Below, in pieces: positions 1 to 9,019 of a DNA stretch of 64,000 nt (position 1 is the stretch's first letter; each line of letters begins with the position of its first letter). A model generated the notes under the pieces. The model was given only the letters and a program-made list of their open reading frames with translations. It made no database searches and was not told where the DNA came from. A program made the position numbers and the translations under genes. Origin of the DNA: Morinoia aosen (lineage: Eukaryota > Arthropoda > Malacostraca > Amphipoda > Talitridae); the NCBI GenBank assembly GCA_030386875.1, contig JASJYW010000026.1:14278246-14342245 (forward strand). Reading direction: 5' to 3'.

Positions 1-655
1 GTGAGCTGGGTTAATGTAGTGCGACGTAGCCCCCCTGCTTAATAACCTAATTTACCTTAATAACTTAATTTACCTTAATAACTTAATTCACCTTAATAAC
101 TTAATTCACCTTAATTACTTAAATTACTTAATTTACCTCAATAACTAAAATTACGTGAATAACTAAAATTACGTGAATAACTAAAATTACGTGAATAACT
201 AAAATTACGTGAATAACTAAAATTACGTGAATAACTAAAATTACGTGAATAACTAAAATTACGTGAATAACTAAAATTACGTGAATAACTAAAATTACGT
301 GAATAACTAAAATTACGTGAATAACTAAAATTACGTGAATAATCCTCTTAAAAGTTCTTTGACAACGTACCTTTTTTCATCTTACAGTTTGCCGGCGTTC
401 GGGAGTCAAGTTCTTCACGCCTAATCTTCTCTGTGAAGAATTCGTCCCCTGCCTGCGTTCTATTATTAATTAACCGGATTCAACGCTGTAACGATTTTTT
501 TTTCATATCTTATTATCTGCGTGCCTGACAACCTGTGGCACTTGACTCTTGTTTAATAAATAAAAATTTCATTAATGTCGCTGTAATTTCTTCCGTCAAA
601 TATTGGGAGGTAAAGAAACAACAGAAAATTTTCTCACGGTCAAACATTTTCTACA
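1..655 (+). repeat. 5' LTR of element A, partial
   Basis: This matches 7127-7806 almost base for base and ends at the same CTACA, after which the two copies diverge (TGGTGG here, GCTCCT at the 3' copy). Three differences are visible: 11 instead of 12 perfect 18-bp repeat units, a poly-T run of 9 instead of 8, and 8 bases at 614-621 replaced by 16 unrelated bases at 7757-7772 in the 3' copy. An AATAAA at 555-560 is a candidate polyadenylation signal. The left part of the LTR is outside the window. Confidence 0.93.
38..337 (+). repeat. 18-bp tandem array inside 5' LTR A
   Basis: Five divergent 18-bp units (38-127, type CTTAATAACTTAATTTAC) and a 9-bp half unit are followed from 140 to 337 by 11 essentially identical units containing AATAACTAAAATTACGTG. 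The perfect part is the obvious site of copy-number change, and the 3' LTR has 12 units. The repeated TTACGTGA core resembles a bZIP-type half-site and could act as a promoter element, but that is only inference. Confidence 0.92.
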
Positions 656-673
656 TGGTGGCCAGTATGGGGA
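656..673 (+). promoter_or_regulatory. Putative primer-binding site, element A
   Basis: TGGTGGCCAGTATGGGG begins immediately after the 5' LTR. A primer-binding site starts with TGG, the complement of a tRNA 3' CCA, and lies within a few bases of the LTR end, so position and first bases fit. I could not assign the tRNA. The 172-bp leader to the gag start also contains a splice-acceptor-like tract (801-812, pyrimidines then CAG) just before the ATG. Confidence 0.6.
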
Positions 674-827
674 GGCGTCGGTGTCGGAGTGTCGCTGGTC
701 GGCGAGCGGGCGGCGGTGGCTGCAGGGGCTTCTTCCTAATAACCTATTTAAATTATAAACGTGCACTAGCTTGAATCGATTTCCCGCGTGACTTGTAACT
801 TTCTTTTCTCAGGCGGGTCTGTGAAGA

Positions 828-3800
828 ATGGCTCCTAAAGTGGATATTGAAGTTGCTAAAAGAACAAGGGGATTTTTACGACAACGTGTAACTAAATTGT
901 GTAACTCTCTTGCAGCTGTAGCTCCGGGCTTTTCTCAGCAGGAGCGTAGACTTAACCTTTCTAAGGTGGACTCGTTCAAGGCGGAGCTGAGAGAGCTCGA
1001 CAAAACTGTGTTCGAAGCTCTGATTCGGGATGGTGCGAGCGACGAGGTCTTGCAAGCGGCAGCCGAGGAGCAGGAGGCTTACGAGGAGCGGCTGTTCACT
1101 TGCGCGTCCCTTCTACATTCCGTGACCACCTCTACACCAACTGGTGCTAACGAGCCGCTGGAGAGCCCTCTTACTCAATCAGGTACGGTACTAGCGACGC
1201 AGAAATTGAAATTACCAGAGGTGCCGTTGCCTAGATTCAGCAACTCTAAAACTGAATGTTTGGAAAAATTTCTTCATAATTTTGAAGCCATTTTCAACAA
1301 GCATAATCTAACATCCTACGAAAAGTTTGTGTACCTATGTAATCAAGTGTCCGGCCCACCTAGAGTCTTGCTCAATTCTTTGGACATTTCGGAACAAACT
1401 TACGAAACTGCAAAAGAACTTTTGCAGAAAGCTTTTGCGTCAACCATCGTACAGAAATATAACGCAATTGAGAAACTGTCTAAAATGAAACTCGCCATGA
1501 ATGATGACCCGTATATTTACATTGGTGAAATGAAAACTATTGTCTCGTCTTTCAAAAATTTGAACATCGATGTCGATACCGTATTGGCATATTTCTTTTG
1601 GAACGCTCTCAACGAATCTTTTCAGAATAATTTGATTCAGATTACGAATACTAGCAAGCCATCTCTAGCGCAAATAGAGGCTAATATATTCGATGCCACA
1701 GAGCGTTATCAGCGCCTTAAGCAAATTTCCGTCAGCCACAGAAGTCTTACAAGACCGAAGAGTCCCTCGTCGGCTGCAATTGCCGTAGATAGGAAAGCTG
1801 GAGGCCAAATTTGTATTTTGTGCAGAGAGGATGGCAGCAGTTGTGAGCATCACCTAAACAGGTGTTCTATTTATGAGACTCCCGCAAAGAAAGTAGACAA
1901 ACTAAAATCGATGAATGCCTGTACTAAATGTTCATTTAGGAACCATAACTCTCAGAATTGCAGGTTCAAGTTCACGTCAAGGTGTCGCACGTGCAATGGG
2001 GAGCACATGACGTATTTGTGTCTCAAGCCGCGCTCGCCTGGTAGGCATAACCATAAGCAAGTCACCAGTGCACTTACTGTCACTGAAGTAGTTCTTGGCG
2101 CAACCTCAGGCGATACAAATTTATTGCCTACTTTGACTGCAGATATAAAATCTTGCAAAGTAAGGATATTAAAAGACGGAGGCAGTCAGAAAAACTTCAT
2201 TCTAACGTCATTGGCCGATCAACTAAATCTTCCAGTAGTGAAGGATAATGAAAAATTGAAAATTCACGGGTTTAATTCCAGTAAAACAATAACGACAAAA
2301 ATTGTGACTGTGCCGTTGGACCTTGAGAACACGAGTTTTTCGGTGGAGGCAGTTTGTGTGCCAGTAATAAATATCGCTCTGCCTAACACAGGTCTGACAG
2401 ACGTGGTGGAGGCCTTCGCTGGGAAAGGATACTTCCTAGCCGACGAGTCGCTTAGTCAGGAGAGCGCGTCCCCCAGCGAATTGTCATTGATACTGGGCAC
2501 AGAATGCGACCCCTTGTTTGGCATGACTTATGTAACCTTTGGTAAGCAAGACAACAAATCTTGCTTTATACAGTCCAACGTAGGAGTGTTGATGACCGGG
2601 AATGTTAAATCTCTGAGAGATAACCTCCTATTTTTGCCTCATGCGGGCCCGTACACTGGTGCCGCTGTTTCTAGTATTCACACAGGAGTTTCTGTGGAGC
2701 CGGGCAACGTCGAAGGTCAGCCAGAGGACGATGGAGTGGAGTCAGCGGAGTCGGAGTTTGTTCGCGATTCTTCCGTCAGCAGGGAACAGCCGGAGGAGAT
2801 GGAAGAGCGCTGCAACCGGCTGATGGAACTCGATCCACCGGACGACCCTGAGGAAACAGAATTAAATCAGAAACTGGTGCGGTACGTCATGCATAATACA
2901 GAAAGAAATGTCGATGGTCGGTTGATCATGCCATTAATTTGGAACCATAAAATTTCGCATAAACTAGCTAGGAATTATGCCTTATCGCACCAAGTACTGA
3001 AAGCTAACTTCCGAAAACTAGCGTCAAATCCAGAGCGCTTAGCTATGTACGATGCTGTTTTCAAAGAACAGGAGCAAAATAACATAATTCAGCGCATTGA
3101 TGACGTAGAAAAGTTTATAGAGAGGCATCCTGAATGCAGTTTTCTCCCTCACATGGGCGTCTTTCGTATGTCGAGCGAGACTACCAAATGTAGGATAGTT
3201 TACCTAGCTAATTTGTGCGAGAGGAGCTCTGGGTCGGTGAGCCATAACCAGGCGATGCTTTCAGGCCCTTGTCTTAACTCTAAACCTGACGTTGCCCTCG
3301 TCTGGCATAGACTGGATAAATACCTCATGACTTTTGACATACGTCAGGCATTTCTAAATATACAATTGCGACCTGTAGACCAGAGTAGGCTGTGCTTCTT
3401 ATGGTATAGAAATGCACTGAAAAAGGACTATGAGATAATTGCGTACAAAAGCCTAAGACTAATATTTGGAATTCGGCCTAGCCCTACTTTACTGATGCTT
3501 GCTTTGTACAGAATACTGGTTTCAGATGACGACGGAGAAAATCCGCAGGAAACAAATTTCAGAAAAGTCGTATACGGCACTCTATACATGGACAATGGTG
3601 GATTTTCGTCAAACAAAGAAATAGAAATGTACAGATGCTACGATATGTTGCCGAAAATTTTTAACGACTACTGTTTCCCTCTCCAGAAGTTCCTAACAAA
3701 TTTCGCGCCTCTACAAACTGTCATAGACTCAGAGAGCGATTCTGAGGCCCCGTCGAAGGTGAATCTACTCGGTATGACGTGGGACCGCGAGAAGGACACC

Positions 3801-3923
3801 TTGGAGCCGAGTGCTTTGAACTTGGATACGAAAGCGAATTCAAAACGTAAAATACTTAGTACCGTACACGAATTTTACGATGTTCTAAACATTTACTGTC
3901 CGATTCTCAACAGAGCCAGATGA
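828..3923 (+). CDS. Element A Gag-protease-reverse transcriptase polyprotein, ended by a premature TGA
   Basis: This 1031-codon frame encodes the structural and first enzymatic parts of a BEL/Pao polyprotein. Residues ~125-300 resemble the BEL/Pao Gag domain. Three zinc knuckles follow: C329-C332-H341-C346, C365-C368-H373-C378 and C386-C389-H393-C398. The retropepsin-like region has D450-G451-G452 where DSG or DTG is expected, and element B has DTG at the same place, so protease activity is doubtful. RT spans ~690-1031, with motif A Asp837 (TFDIRQAF), the FGIRPSP motif and the box Y920-M-D-N923. The ATG at 828 has A at -3 and G at +4. The TGA at 3921-3923 falls where element B encodes Leu in the RT to RNase H region, and the same frame continues open to 6443. 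It is therefore a point nonsense change, not a natural domain end. Confidence 0.93.
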   Translation: MAPKVDIEVAKRTRGFLRQRVTKLCNSLAAVAPGFSQQERRLNLSKVDSFKAELRELDKTVFEALIRDGASDEVLQAAAEEQEAYEERLFTCASLLHSVTTSTPTGANEPLESPLTQSGTVLATQKLKLPEVPLPRFSNSKTECLEKFLHNFEAIFNKHNLTSYEKFVYLCNQVSGPPRVLLNSLDISEQTYETAKELLQKAFASTIVQKYNAIEKLSKMKLAMNDDPYIYIGEMKTIVSSFKNLNIDVDTVLAYFFWNALNESFQNNLIQITNTSKPSLAQIEANIFDATERYQRLKQISVSHRSLTRPKSPSSAAIAVDRKAGGQICILCREDGSSCEHHLNRCSIYETPAKKVDKLKSMNACTKCSFRNHNSQNCRFKFTSRCRTCNGEHMTYLCLKPRSPGRHNHKQVTSALTVTEVVLGATSGDTNLLPTLTADIKSCKVRILKDGGSQKNFILTSLADQLNLPVVKDNEKLKIHGFNSSKTITTKIVTVPLDLENTSFSVEAVCVPVINIALPNTGLTDVVEAFAGKGYFLADESLSQESASPSELSLILGTECDPLFGMTYVTFGKQDNKSCFIQSNVGVLMTGNVKSLRDNLLFLPHAGPYTGAAVSSIHTGVSVEPGNVEGQPEDDGVESAESEFVRDSSVSREQPEEMEERCNRLMELDPPDDPEETELNQKLVRYVMHNTERNVDGRLIMPLIWNHKISHKLARNYALSHQVLKANFRKLASNPERLAMYDAVFKEQEQNNIIQRIDDVEKFIERHPECSFLPHMGVFRMSSETTKCRIVYLANLCERSSGSVSHNQAMLSGPCLNSKPDVALVWHRLDKYLMTFDIRQAFLNIQLRPVDQSRLCFLWYRNALKKDYEIIAYKSLRLIFGIRPSPTLLMLALYRILVSDDDGENPQETNFRKVVYGTLYMDNGGFSSNKEIEMYRCYDMLPKIFNDYCFPLQKFLTNFAPLQTVIDSESDSEAPSKVNLLGMTWDREKDTLEPSALNLDTKANSKRKILSTVHEFYDVLNIYCPILNRAR

Positions 3924-3968
3924 TTTCTGCACAAACTGCAAACTGATGCTTCCCTGAAGTGGGATTCA

Positions 3969-6443
3969 GTGCTTCCTAACCAACAGCAGAAAGAGTGGCG
4001 TTTGATCGCAAAACAGGTAAATTCGTCTAAATGTCCGCCTGTTCCCAGATCGTTGGGCAGCCGTAACGGCTGTTTCAGTTTGGTCGCCTTTACCGATGCG
4101 TCAAAGCTTCTTTATGGCTACGTAATTTATTTGTACGAACATGCTGATAATCGGATGAATTTATTGTGTGCAAAGTCAAAAATTGTGAACAAAAAAATGG
4201 GATTTAAATCGATTCCCGTACTTGAACTTGCCGCTGTTCAGTTAGGTACGGCCGCTCTCGTAGACTGGGCCGACAACTTGAATAGCAGAGCGATTGCTCC
4301 TATTGACATCAAATCTCTAGTGTTGTTCACAGATAGCATGGTGGTTTTGCATTGGATCAGGTCATATAGTGTGGATTTTGATAAGATGCAGAAGCGCGGT
4401 GTTTTCACTTTGAATAAACTTCAACAAATTGAACAACTTTGTAACAAACGACCTATCCGTTACGATTTTACAGCAGGTCGCCATAACCCTGCTGACTTCG
4501 TCAGTCGTTGTCCTAGTGCTAGGCAATTACGCAAATCAGACTATTTTACAGGTCCTACCTTTGATGTTTCCTCGCCGGGTGAATTCGGACCAGGTTTGAC
4601 TCTGCCATCAGAGGGCAGTAGACCTGATCGGGTCCTCGAGGAGCGGGAAGACGGGGGTGTGACCGGCAGTGATGGGACCTGCGGAATAGGTTCTCCGGTA
4701 AGAAATAATGAGAAGGCGAAGGTATTGGCTTGCGCGACAAGTACTAGTGAATATCACTCTCATCTGGTGCCTCCAGGAAAGTATTCCTCTTTGAAGAAAT
4801 TAATTAACGTGAACAAATATGTGTTGAAATTTGTCCAGAATTTGAAAAGGAGAATCAAAACTCCCAAAAATGTAGAATCTAACGAAACTAACTTTTATGC
4901 AACCGCCCTTAACAGAACTTTGATGATAGAGCAGAGGCAAAAATTTCAGGAAATCTTTGATTACTATGAAAATTCAGGTAGGCCTTTGAATCTAATGCCT
5001 GCCCTTGTGAAACGCCTCAACGTATTCATTGCACCTGATGGGCTTCTGCGTGTGAAATCAAGGCTTCCAAAAGCTGCGGTCAGTACTTTCCCAATCTTGA
5101 TCCATAAAAACAGCCCTCTAACGAATTTGATCATTGAAGACTTTCATGTCAAAACTGGTCATTCAGGAATTTACTCAGTCCTGAAAGAATTAAGAAAAAC
5201 TTATTTTTTGATCCATCCCTTTTCTACAGTGCGTAAAGTGCTACAGCAATGCGTGGTGTGCCGCCGGCTGAATGAGCGACCAGTTAAACTTAACCAGAAC
5301 AATTACCGAGAGTTTAGAGTGGCTCCACCCGCCAAGCCCTTTGCGTCGGTATTCCTAGACTATATGGGCCCTTGGATTGTGACGGTAAACGGGGCTAAGC
5401 ATAAGGTATGGGTGTTGATATTGACATGTCTCTGGAGCAGGGCAATCAACATGAAACTTTGTTTGTCCGCTGATGTCAAAGATTTTCTAAATGCAATTCA
5501 ATTACACATTTACGACTACGGTATTTTCAGAAAATGCGTTGCCGATTTAGGTAGTCAAATTTCAGCAGGATTCAACAGAATCAGGTCTTTTCTCGACGAC
5601 CATGAAACGAGAAATTATCTTGAAGAACATGGCATAACAGAAATTTCGATGTCACAATATTGTAAGGGCAAGAGTGCATTGGGCTCTTTAGTCGAGAGCT
5701 GCGTTAAGGCTGCCAAAAGATTGATCTTTAAGTCAATTGGCAAGCGCGTACTTAGTGTTTTTGATTTGCAATTTCTCTTGGCAAAGGCTGTACATTTGGT
5801 AAACAGGAGGCCACTTGCTTTTAAAGAATTGCTACGTTCTAATGAAGTAGAAGCTGTGGCTCCAATAACCCCAGAAATGTTGATTCATGGGTTCGAGCTA
5901 CCGTCAGTTAATGTCTTGCCTGAACTACAGGATATACTTCAAGATCCAGACTATGAGCCTACCTCTAATGAAGAGATAAAAGATTACTTTGTAAAAGTAG
6001 CTGAATCTCATAAAGACTTGAATGAGTGTTATCACTCTGAATTTTTGGCAAGCCTGATTCATCAAGCTACAAACAAGGTTGACAGATATAAAACGGTGAA
6101 ACATAAGAAACTAAATGTTGGCGACGTAGTATTGTTATATGATAAATTTTTGAAACAATCTACTTACCCCTTAGGCTTGGTCGTCAACACAGAGACGAAC
6201 TCGCTGGGAGAGGTCACTGCCGCATTCGTTCGCAAGGGAACGGGTGAGAGAGTATACAGACATGCGTCTTCCCTAATACTGCTCCTCCCAGCGGCTGGCG
6301 ACGAGTCTTCGCGGACTCCTCCTCCTCCGGAAGCTACTCATAACTCGACCTTTTCTGTTGTGCAGAGACGTAAGAATCAGCGTACTGCCGCAGCTGCAGC
6401 CAAGCGTAAAATACGCTCGTGGGTCGCTGACGATGCAGTTTAG
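3969..6443 (+). CDS. Element A RNase H-integrase segment, downstream of the nonsense codon
   Basis: This is in the same frame as the upstream coding region. Similarity to element B resumes directly after the TGA at 3924, so the listed ATG at 3969 is only the first Met and probably not a real start. RNase H residues are D43, E86, D122 and D176. The integrase has a zinc domain, H393-H398-C428-C431, and a catalytic triad D464, D526, E576 with 61 and 49 residues between, the same spacing as in element B. Residues ~700-775 match the C-terminal domain typical of BEL/Pao integrases (KKLNVGDVVLLYDKF). The end is basic and Ala-rich. Without readthrough or internal initiation this part would not be made from this copy. 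Confidence 0.92.
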   Translation: MLPNQQQKEWRLIAKQVNSSKCPPVPRSLGSRNGCFSLVAFTDASKLLYGYVIYLYEHADNRMNLLCAKSKIVNKKMGFKSIPVLELAAVQLGTAALVDWADNLNSRAIAPIDIKSLVLFTDSMVVLHWIRSYSVDFDKMQKRGVFTLNKLQQIEQLCNKRPIRYDFTAGRHNPADFVSRCPSARQLRKSDYFTGPTFDVSSPGEFGPGLTLPSEGSRPDRVLEEREDGGVTGSDGTCGIGSPVRNNEKAKVLACATSTSEYHSHLVPPGKYSSLKKLINVNKYVLKFVQNLKRRIKTPKNVESNETNFYATALNRTLMIEQRQKFQEIFDYYENSGRPLNLMPALVKRLNVFIAPDGLLRVKSRLPKAAVSTFPILIHKNSPLTNLIIEDFHVKTGHSGIYSVLKELRKTYFLIHPFSTVRKVLQQCVVCRRLNERPVKLNQNNYREFRVAPPAKPFASVFLDYMGPWIVTVNGAKHKVWVLILTCLWSRAINMKLCLSADVKDFLNAIQLHIYDYGIFRKCVADLGSQISAGFNRIRSFLDDHETRNYLEEHGITEISMSQYCKGKSALGSLVESCVKAAKRLIFKSIGKRVLSVFDLQFLLAKAVHLVNRRPLAFKELLRSNEVEAVAPITPEMLIHGFELPSVNVLPELQDILQDPDYEPTSNEEIKDYFVKVAESHKDLNECYHSEFLASLIHQATNKVDRYKTVKHKKLNVGDVVLLYDKFLKQSTYPLGLVVNTETNSLGEVTAAFVRKGTGERVYRHASSLILLLPAAGDESSRTPPPPEATHNSTFSVVQRRKNQRTAAAAAKRKIRSWVADDAV

Positions 6444-6508
6444 TATTTAAATTAGTTTTAAGTCTAGTCATGTTCACTTTGACTTAATTACATTGAAGCC
6501 AAATCTCC

Positions 6509-6517
6509 GGCGGGGAA
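6509..6517 (+). promoter_or_regulatory. Putative polypurine tract, element A
   Basis: GGCGGGGAA lies directly upstream of the TGT that opens the 3' LTR at 6518. Its position and purine content fit the primer for plus-strand synthesis, although one C interrupts the tract. The 74 bases between the pol stop and this site hold no reading frame. Confidence 0.55.
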
Positions 6518-7806
6518 TGTATAAAATTATCTATGTAGACGTACATACATTGTCCGCTAAAATTAAATTAGTTGTAAGTTAAGGTGCATGATTTAACAAT
6601 TTAAACCATCCAAACAATTTGACGTCATTATTCTTACAAGTTAGTTTTCGATAAGTTAAATAAAAATGGTCGCACTTTCCCAGCATCGCGAGAGATACTT
6701 CTGTGGTAAACTGCTTTGGGTCACATCCTTATACTGAATACAACATTAGGAATCATAGTAAAACAGCACCTCCTAAGAACAGGCAGTCACAACCCAGCAA
6801 CACTCCCATACACTAATCTTCTCTTGAGTGGCAACTTCAGATTCTTCGTGGAACCCTAGTTGAAGGCGCGGGACATCGCTTCCCGGTGATCGGAGCCTGC
6901 GAGATCGACGCCGCTCGATCGCTGGGAAAAAGATGGGAGTTCGGCGGTCCCTGTTCTTGAACTTCGTACCTGCACGACTGTCCAGTATGAAGGGCTAAAC
7001 CTTCCACCCGTCCCTGCATGCTGCTGCGAGTCCTGCTCATCCGACCGGCTATGCTTCTGACGCCTGGCACTGAGGCTCACTAGAGGTTTGTGACCCATCG
7101 GCTTATTGCTATCGGAATGTCATCTCGTGAGCTGGGTTAATGTAGTGCGACGTAGCCCCCCTGCTTAATAACCTAATTTACCTTAATAACTTAATTTACC
7201 TTAATAACTTAATTCACCTTAATAACTTAATTCACCTTAATTACTTAAATTACTTAATTTACCTCAATAACTAAAATTACGTGAATAACTAAAATTACGT
7301 GAATAACTAAAATTACGTGAATAACTAAAATTACGTGAATAACTAAAATTACGTGAATAACTAAAATTACGTGAATAACTAAAATTACGTGAATAACTAA
7401 AATTACGTGAATAACTAAAATTACGTGAATAACTAAAATTACGTGAATAACTAAAATTACGTGAATAACTAAAATTACGTGAATAATCCTCTTAAAAGTT
7501 CTTTGACAACGTACCTTTTTTCATCTTACAGTTTGCCGGCGTTCGGGAGTCAAGTTCTTCACGCCTAATCTTCTCTGTGAAGAATTCGTCCCCTGCCTGC
7601 GTTCTATTATTAATTAACCGGATTCAACGCTGTAACGATTTTTTTTCATATCTTATTATCTGCGTGCCTGACAACCTGTGGCACTTGACTCTTGTTTAAT
7701 AAATAAAAATTTCATTAATGTCGCTGTAATTTCTTCCGTCAAATATTGGGAGGTAATTGTTGTTGACGTGTTCAGAAAATTTTCTCACGGTCAAACATTT
7801 TCTACA
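6518..7806 (+). repeat. 3' LTR of element A, complete
   Basis: The left edge is placed at TGT after the purine tract and the right edge at CTACA, where identity to the 5' LTR ends, giving 1289 bp. It contains a TATAAAA two bases in (6520-6526), the 18-bp array (7164-7481) and AATAAA at 7698-7703. Several short reading frames on both strands are not supported as genes. The left edge rests on the TGT and purine tract only, because the matching 5' LTR end is outside the window. Confidence 0.88.
7164..7481 (+). repeat. 18-bp tandem array inside 3' LTR A
   Basis: Same structure as at 38-337: divergent units, then 12 near-perfect AATAACTAAAATTACGTG units from 7266 to 7481, one more than in the 5' LTR. 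Confidence 0.92.
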
Positions 7807-8063
7807 GCTCCTGCATACGTGGTACGTACCTTTTGTTGTGTATTGCTTCTGTTTAGCGACTAGATTTTAATACATAAATTTTTTTTAATGAAGTGTATGA
7901 AGTTCTACTGTACAAAACATAGTGTAAAAAATGCTGCCTGCTTGTTCCTGCTTTCAGTTGAATATCTAGTGGTGCAAAAAACGGTTTTATTTGATGGCAG
8001 TTTTTTTTTAAAAATGTTTTATTATTTTTTGCACACCTGAATTTTGCTAAGTATTTCTGTTAT
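7807..8063. other. AT-rich non-coding flank of element A
   Basis: There is no reading frame of note, only long T runs and a few A/T-rich repeats. It is the original 3' flank of element A and begins GCTCC, which would be half of any target duplication. Confidence 0.6.
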
Positions 8064-8474
8064 TTTTTGATCACATAAAATATGTTAATATCCATGATTT
8101 TAGTCATAATTTTTTGTAATAAAAATATGAAAAGGAAAAAATGCAGAAAAAGTTGTGGCAGATAACCCACAATTACCTAGTGGAGTCTAAGAGGAACAGC
8201 AGGAGCTACAGAAATTATATTGATGTAGTCAAAATTCAGAGCTTACTATCTCTACATGTCTGATTTTATTTTATATGATCAAAAAAATCAGACATAGTAG
8301 AGATAGTAATCTCTGAAATTTTACTCCATCAATATAAGTTCTGTTCCTCTTAAACTCCTCTAGGTAATTGTGGGTCATCTGCAACCACTTTTACTGTATG
8401 GTTTCCTTTTGATGTTTTTATTACAGAAAATCATGACTAAAATCACAGATAATATATTTTATGTGACCAAAAAA
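8064..8474. repeat. Long imperfect inverted repeat (hairpin arms ~200 bp)
   Basis: The left arm (8064-8267) matches the reverse complement of the right arm (8284-8474) over nearly its whole length, with scattered mismatches and a loop of about 16 bases. Shared blocks include CCCACAATTACCTAG (left) against CTAGGTAATTGTGGG (right), and AAGAGGAACAG against CTGTTCCTCTT. A transcript would fold into a long hairpin. The arm ends contain motifs of the AT-rich repeat family that follows. It could be a foldback or MITE-like element or an inverted duplication. Confidence 0.85.
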
Positions 8475-9019
8475 CCTATGCTGTTTTATTTTGTTTTTTA
8501 CAAGAAATCATGATTTTTAAAAATCATGTTTTTTATGAAAAAATCTTACGTTAAAAACACGAATATTGATAAATTTTACGTAACTGAAGAAAACAGGCTT
8601 TTTTTCAAAAAATTATGACATAACAGTGAAAATTAATCTATTTATGGTATAAAAAAAAGCTTTTTCTCACAAAAAATGACTAAAAATATGGATATTAATA
8701 TATTTAATTTGATCATGGAAATTAGGCTGTTTTTCATATATTTTCACAGAAACCATGCTTTAAAAAAAAAGTTCCTTACAAAAAATCATGATCTAAAAGT
8801 ATGGATTTTGATACATTTAATGTGACCAATAAACCATGCCATTTTTTAAACATGTTTTTTATACAAGTAGTCATTTTAATCAATGTTTTTTTATCATGAT
8901 TTTTCTTCAAAAAGATTTTTATAAACAGCATGGTTATGTTTGGTCAAATAAAATATATTGATAACCATATTTTTTAGTCACGGTTTGATTGTAAAAAACA
9001 TAGTTTGAAAAATGGCATG
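8475..9019. repeat. Diverged AT-rich repeat units, orientation switching near 8880
   Basis: Motifs of the 83-bp family (TCATGATTTTT, CCATG, GGTC..ATAAAAT) recur here in degraded form. From about 8400 to 8860 they read in reverse complement (GACCAAAAAA, AAATCATGA), and from about 8900 they read forward. Together with the palindrome at 8064-8474 this makes a forward-reverse-forward arrangement. No coding potential seen. Confidence 0.6.

Larger units (their letters stand above)
1..7806 (+). mobile_element. BEL/Pao LTR retrotransposon A (left end outside window)
   Basis: Positions 1-655 recur at 7127-7806 on either side of a gag-pol coding region, which defines an LTR retrotransposon. The domain order is Gag, protease, reverse transcriptase, RNase H, integrase, and a C-terminal extension of the type found in BEL/Pao elements follows the integrase. 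This order and the Gag and integrase sequences separate it from Ty1/copia, which has integrase before RT. The 3' LTR starts at 6518 with TGT and ends at 7806 with CTACA, giving 1289 bp, so about 630 bp of the 5' LTR should lie left of the window. There is no env-like reading frame after integrase. The 3' flank begins GCTCC, but a target duplication cannot be tested here. The coding region has one nonsense codon and an altered protease motif, so this copy is probably not autonomous. Confidence 0.95.

Noticed and set aside
535..774. 79-residue frame over the end of LTR A
   Set aside because: It spans the LTR boundary and leader, is not kept in the 3' LTR copy (different frame after 613), and is low complexity at its end.
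6437..6517. A possible env or third frame after integrase (also checked at 52172-52313)
   Set aside because: Only about 75 and 142 bases separate pol from the 3' LTR in elements A and B; neither contains a usable frame.
8064..8474. Palindrome as the terminal inverted repeats of a DNA transposon
   Set aside because: There is no coding sequence or clear target duplication, and the arms meet almost directly, so a hairpin or foldback is the more careful description.
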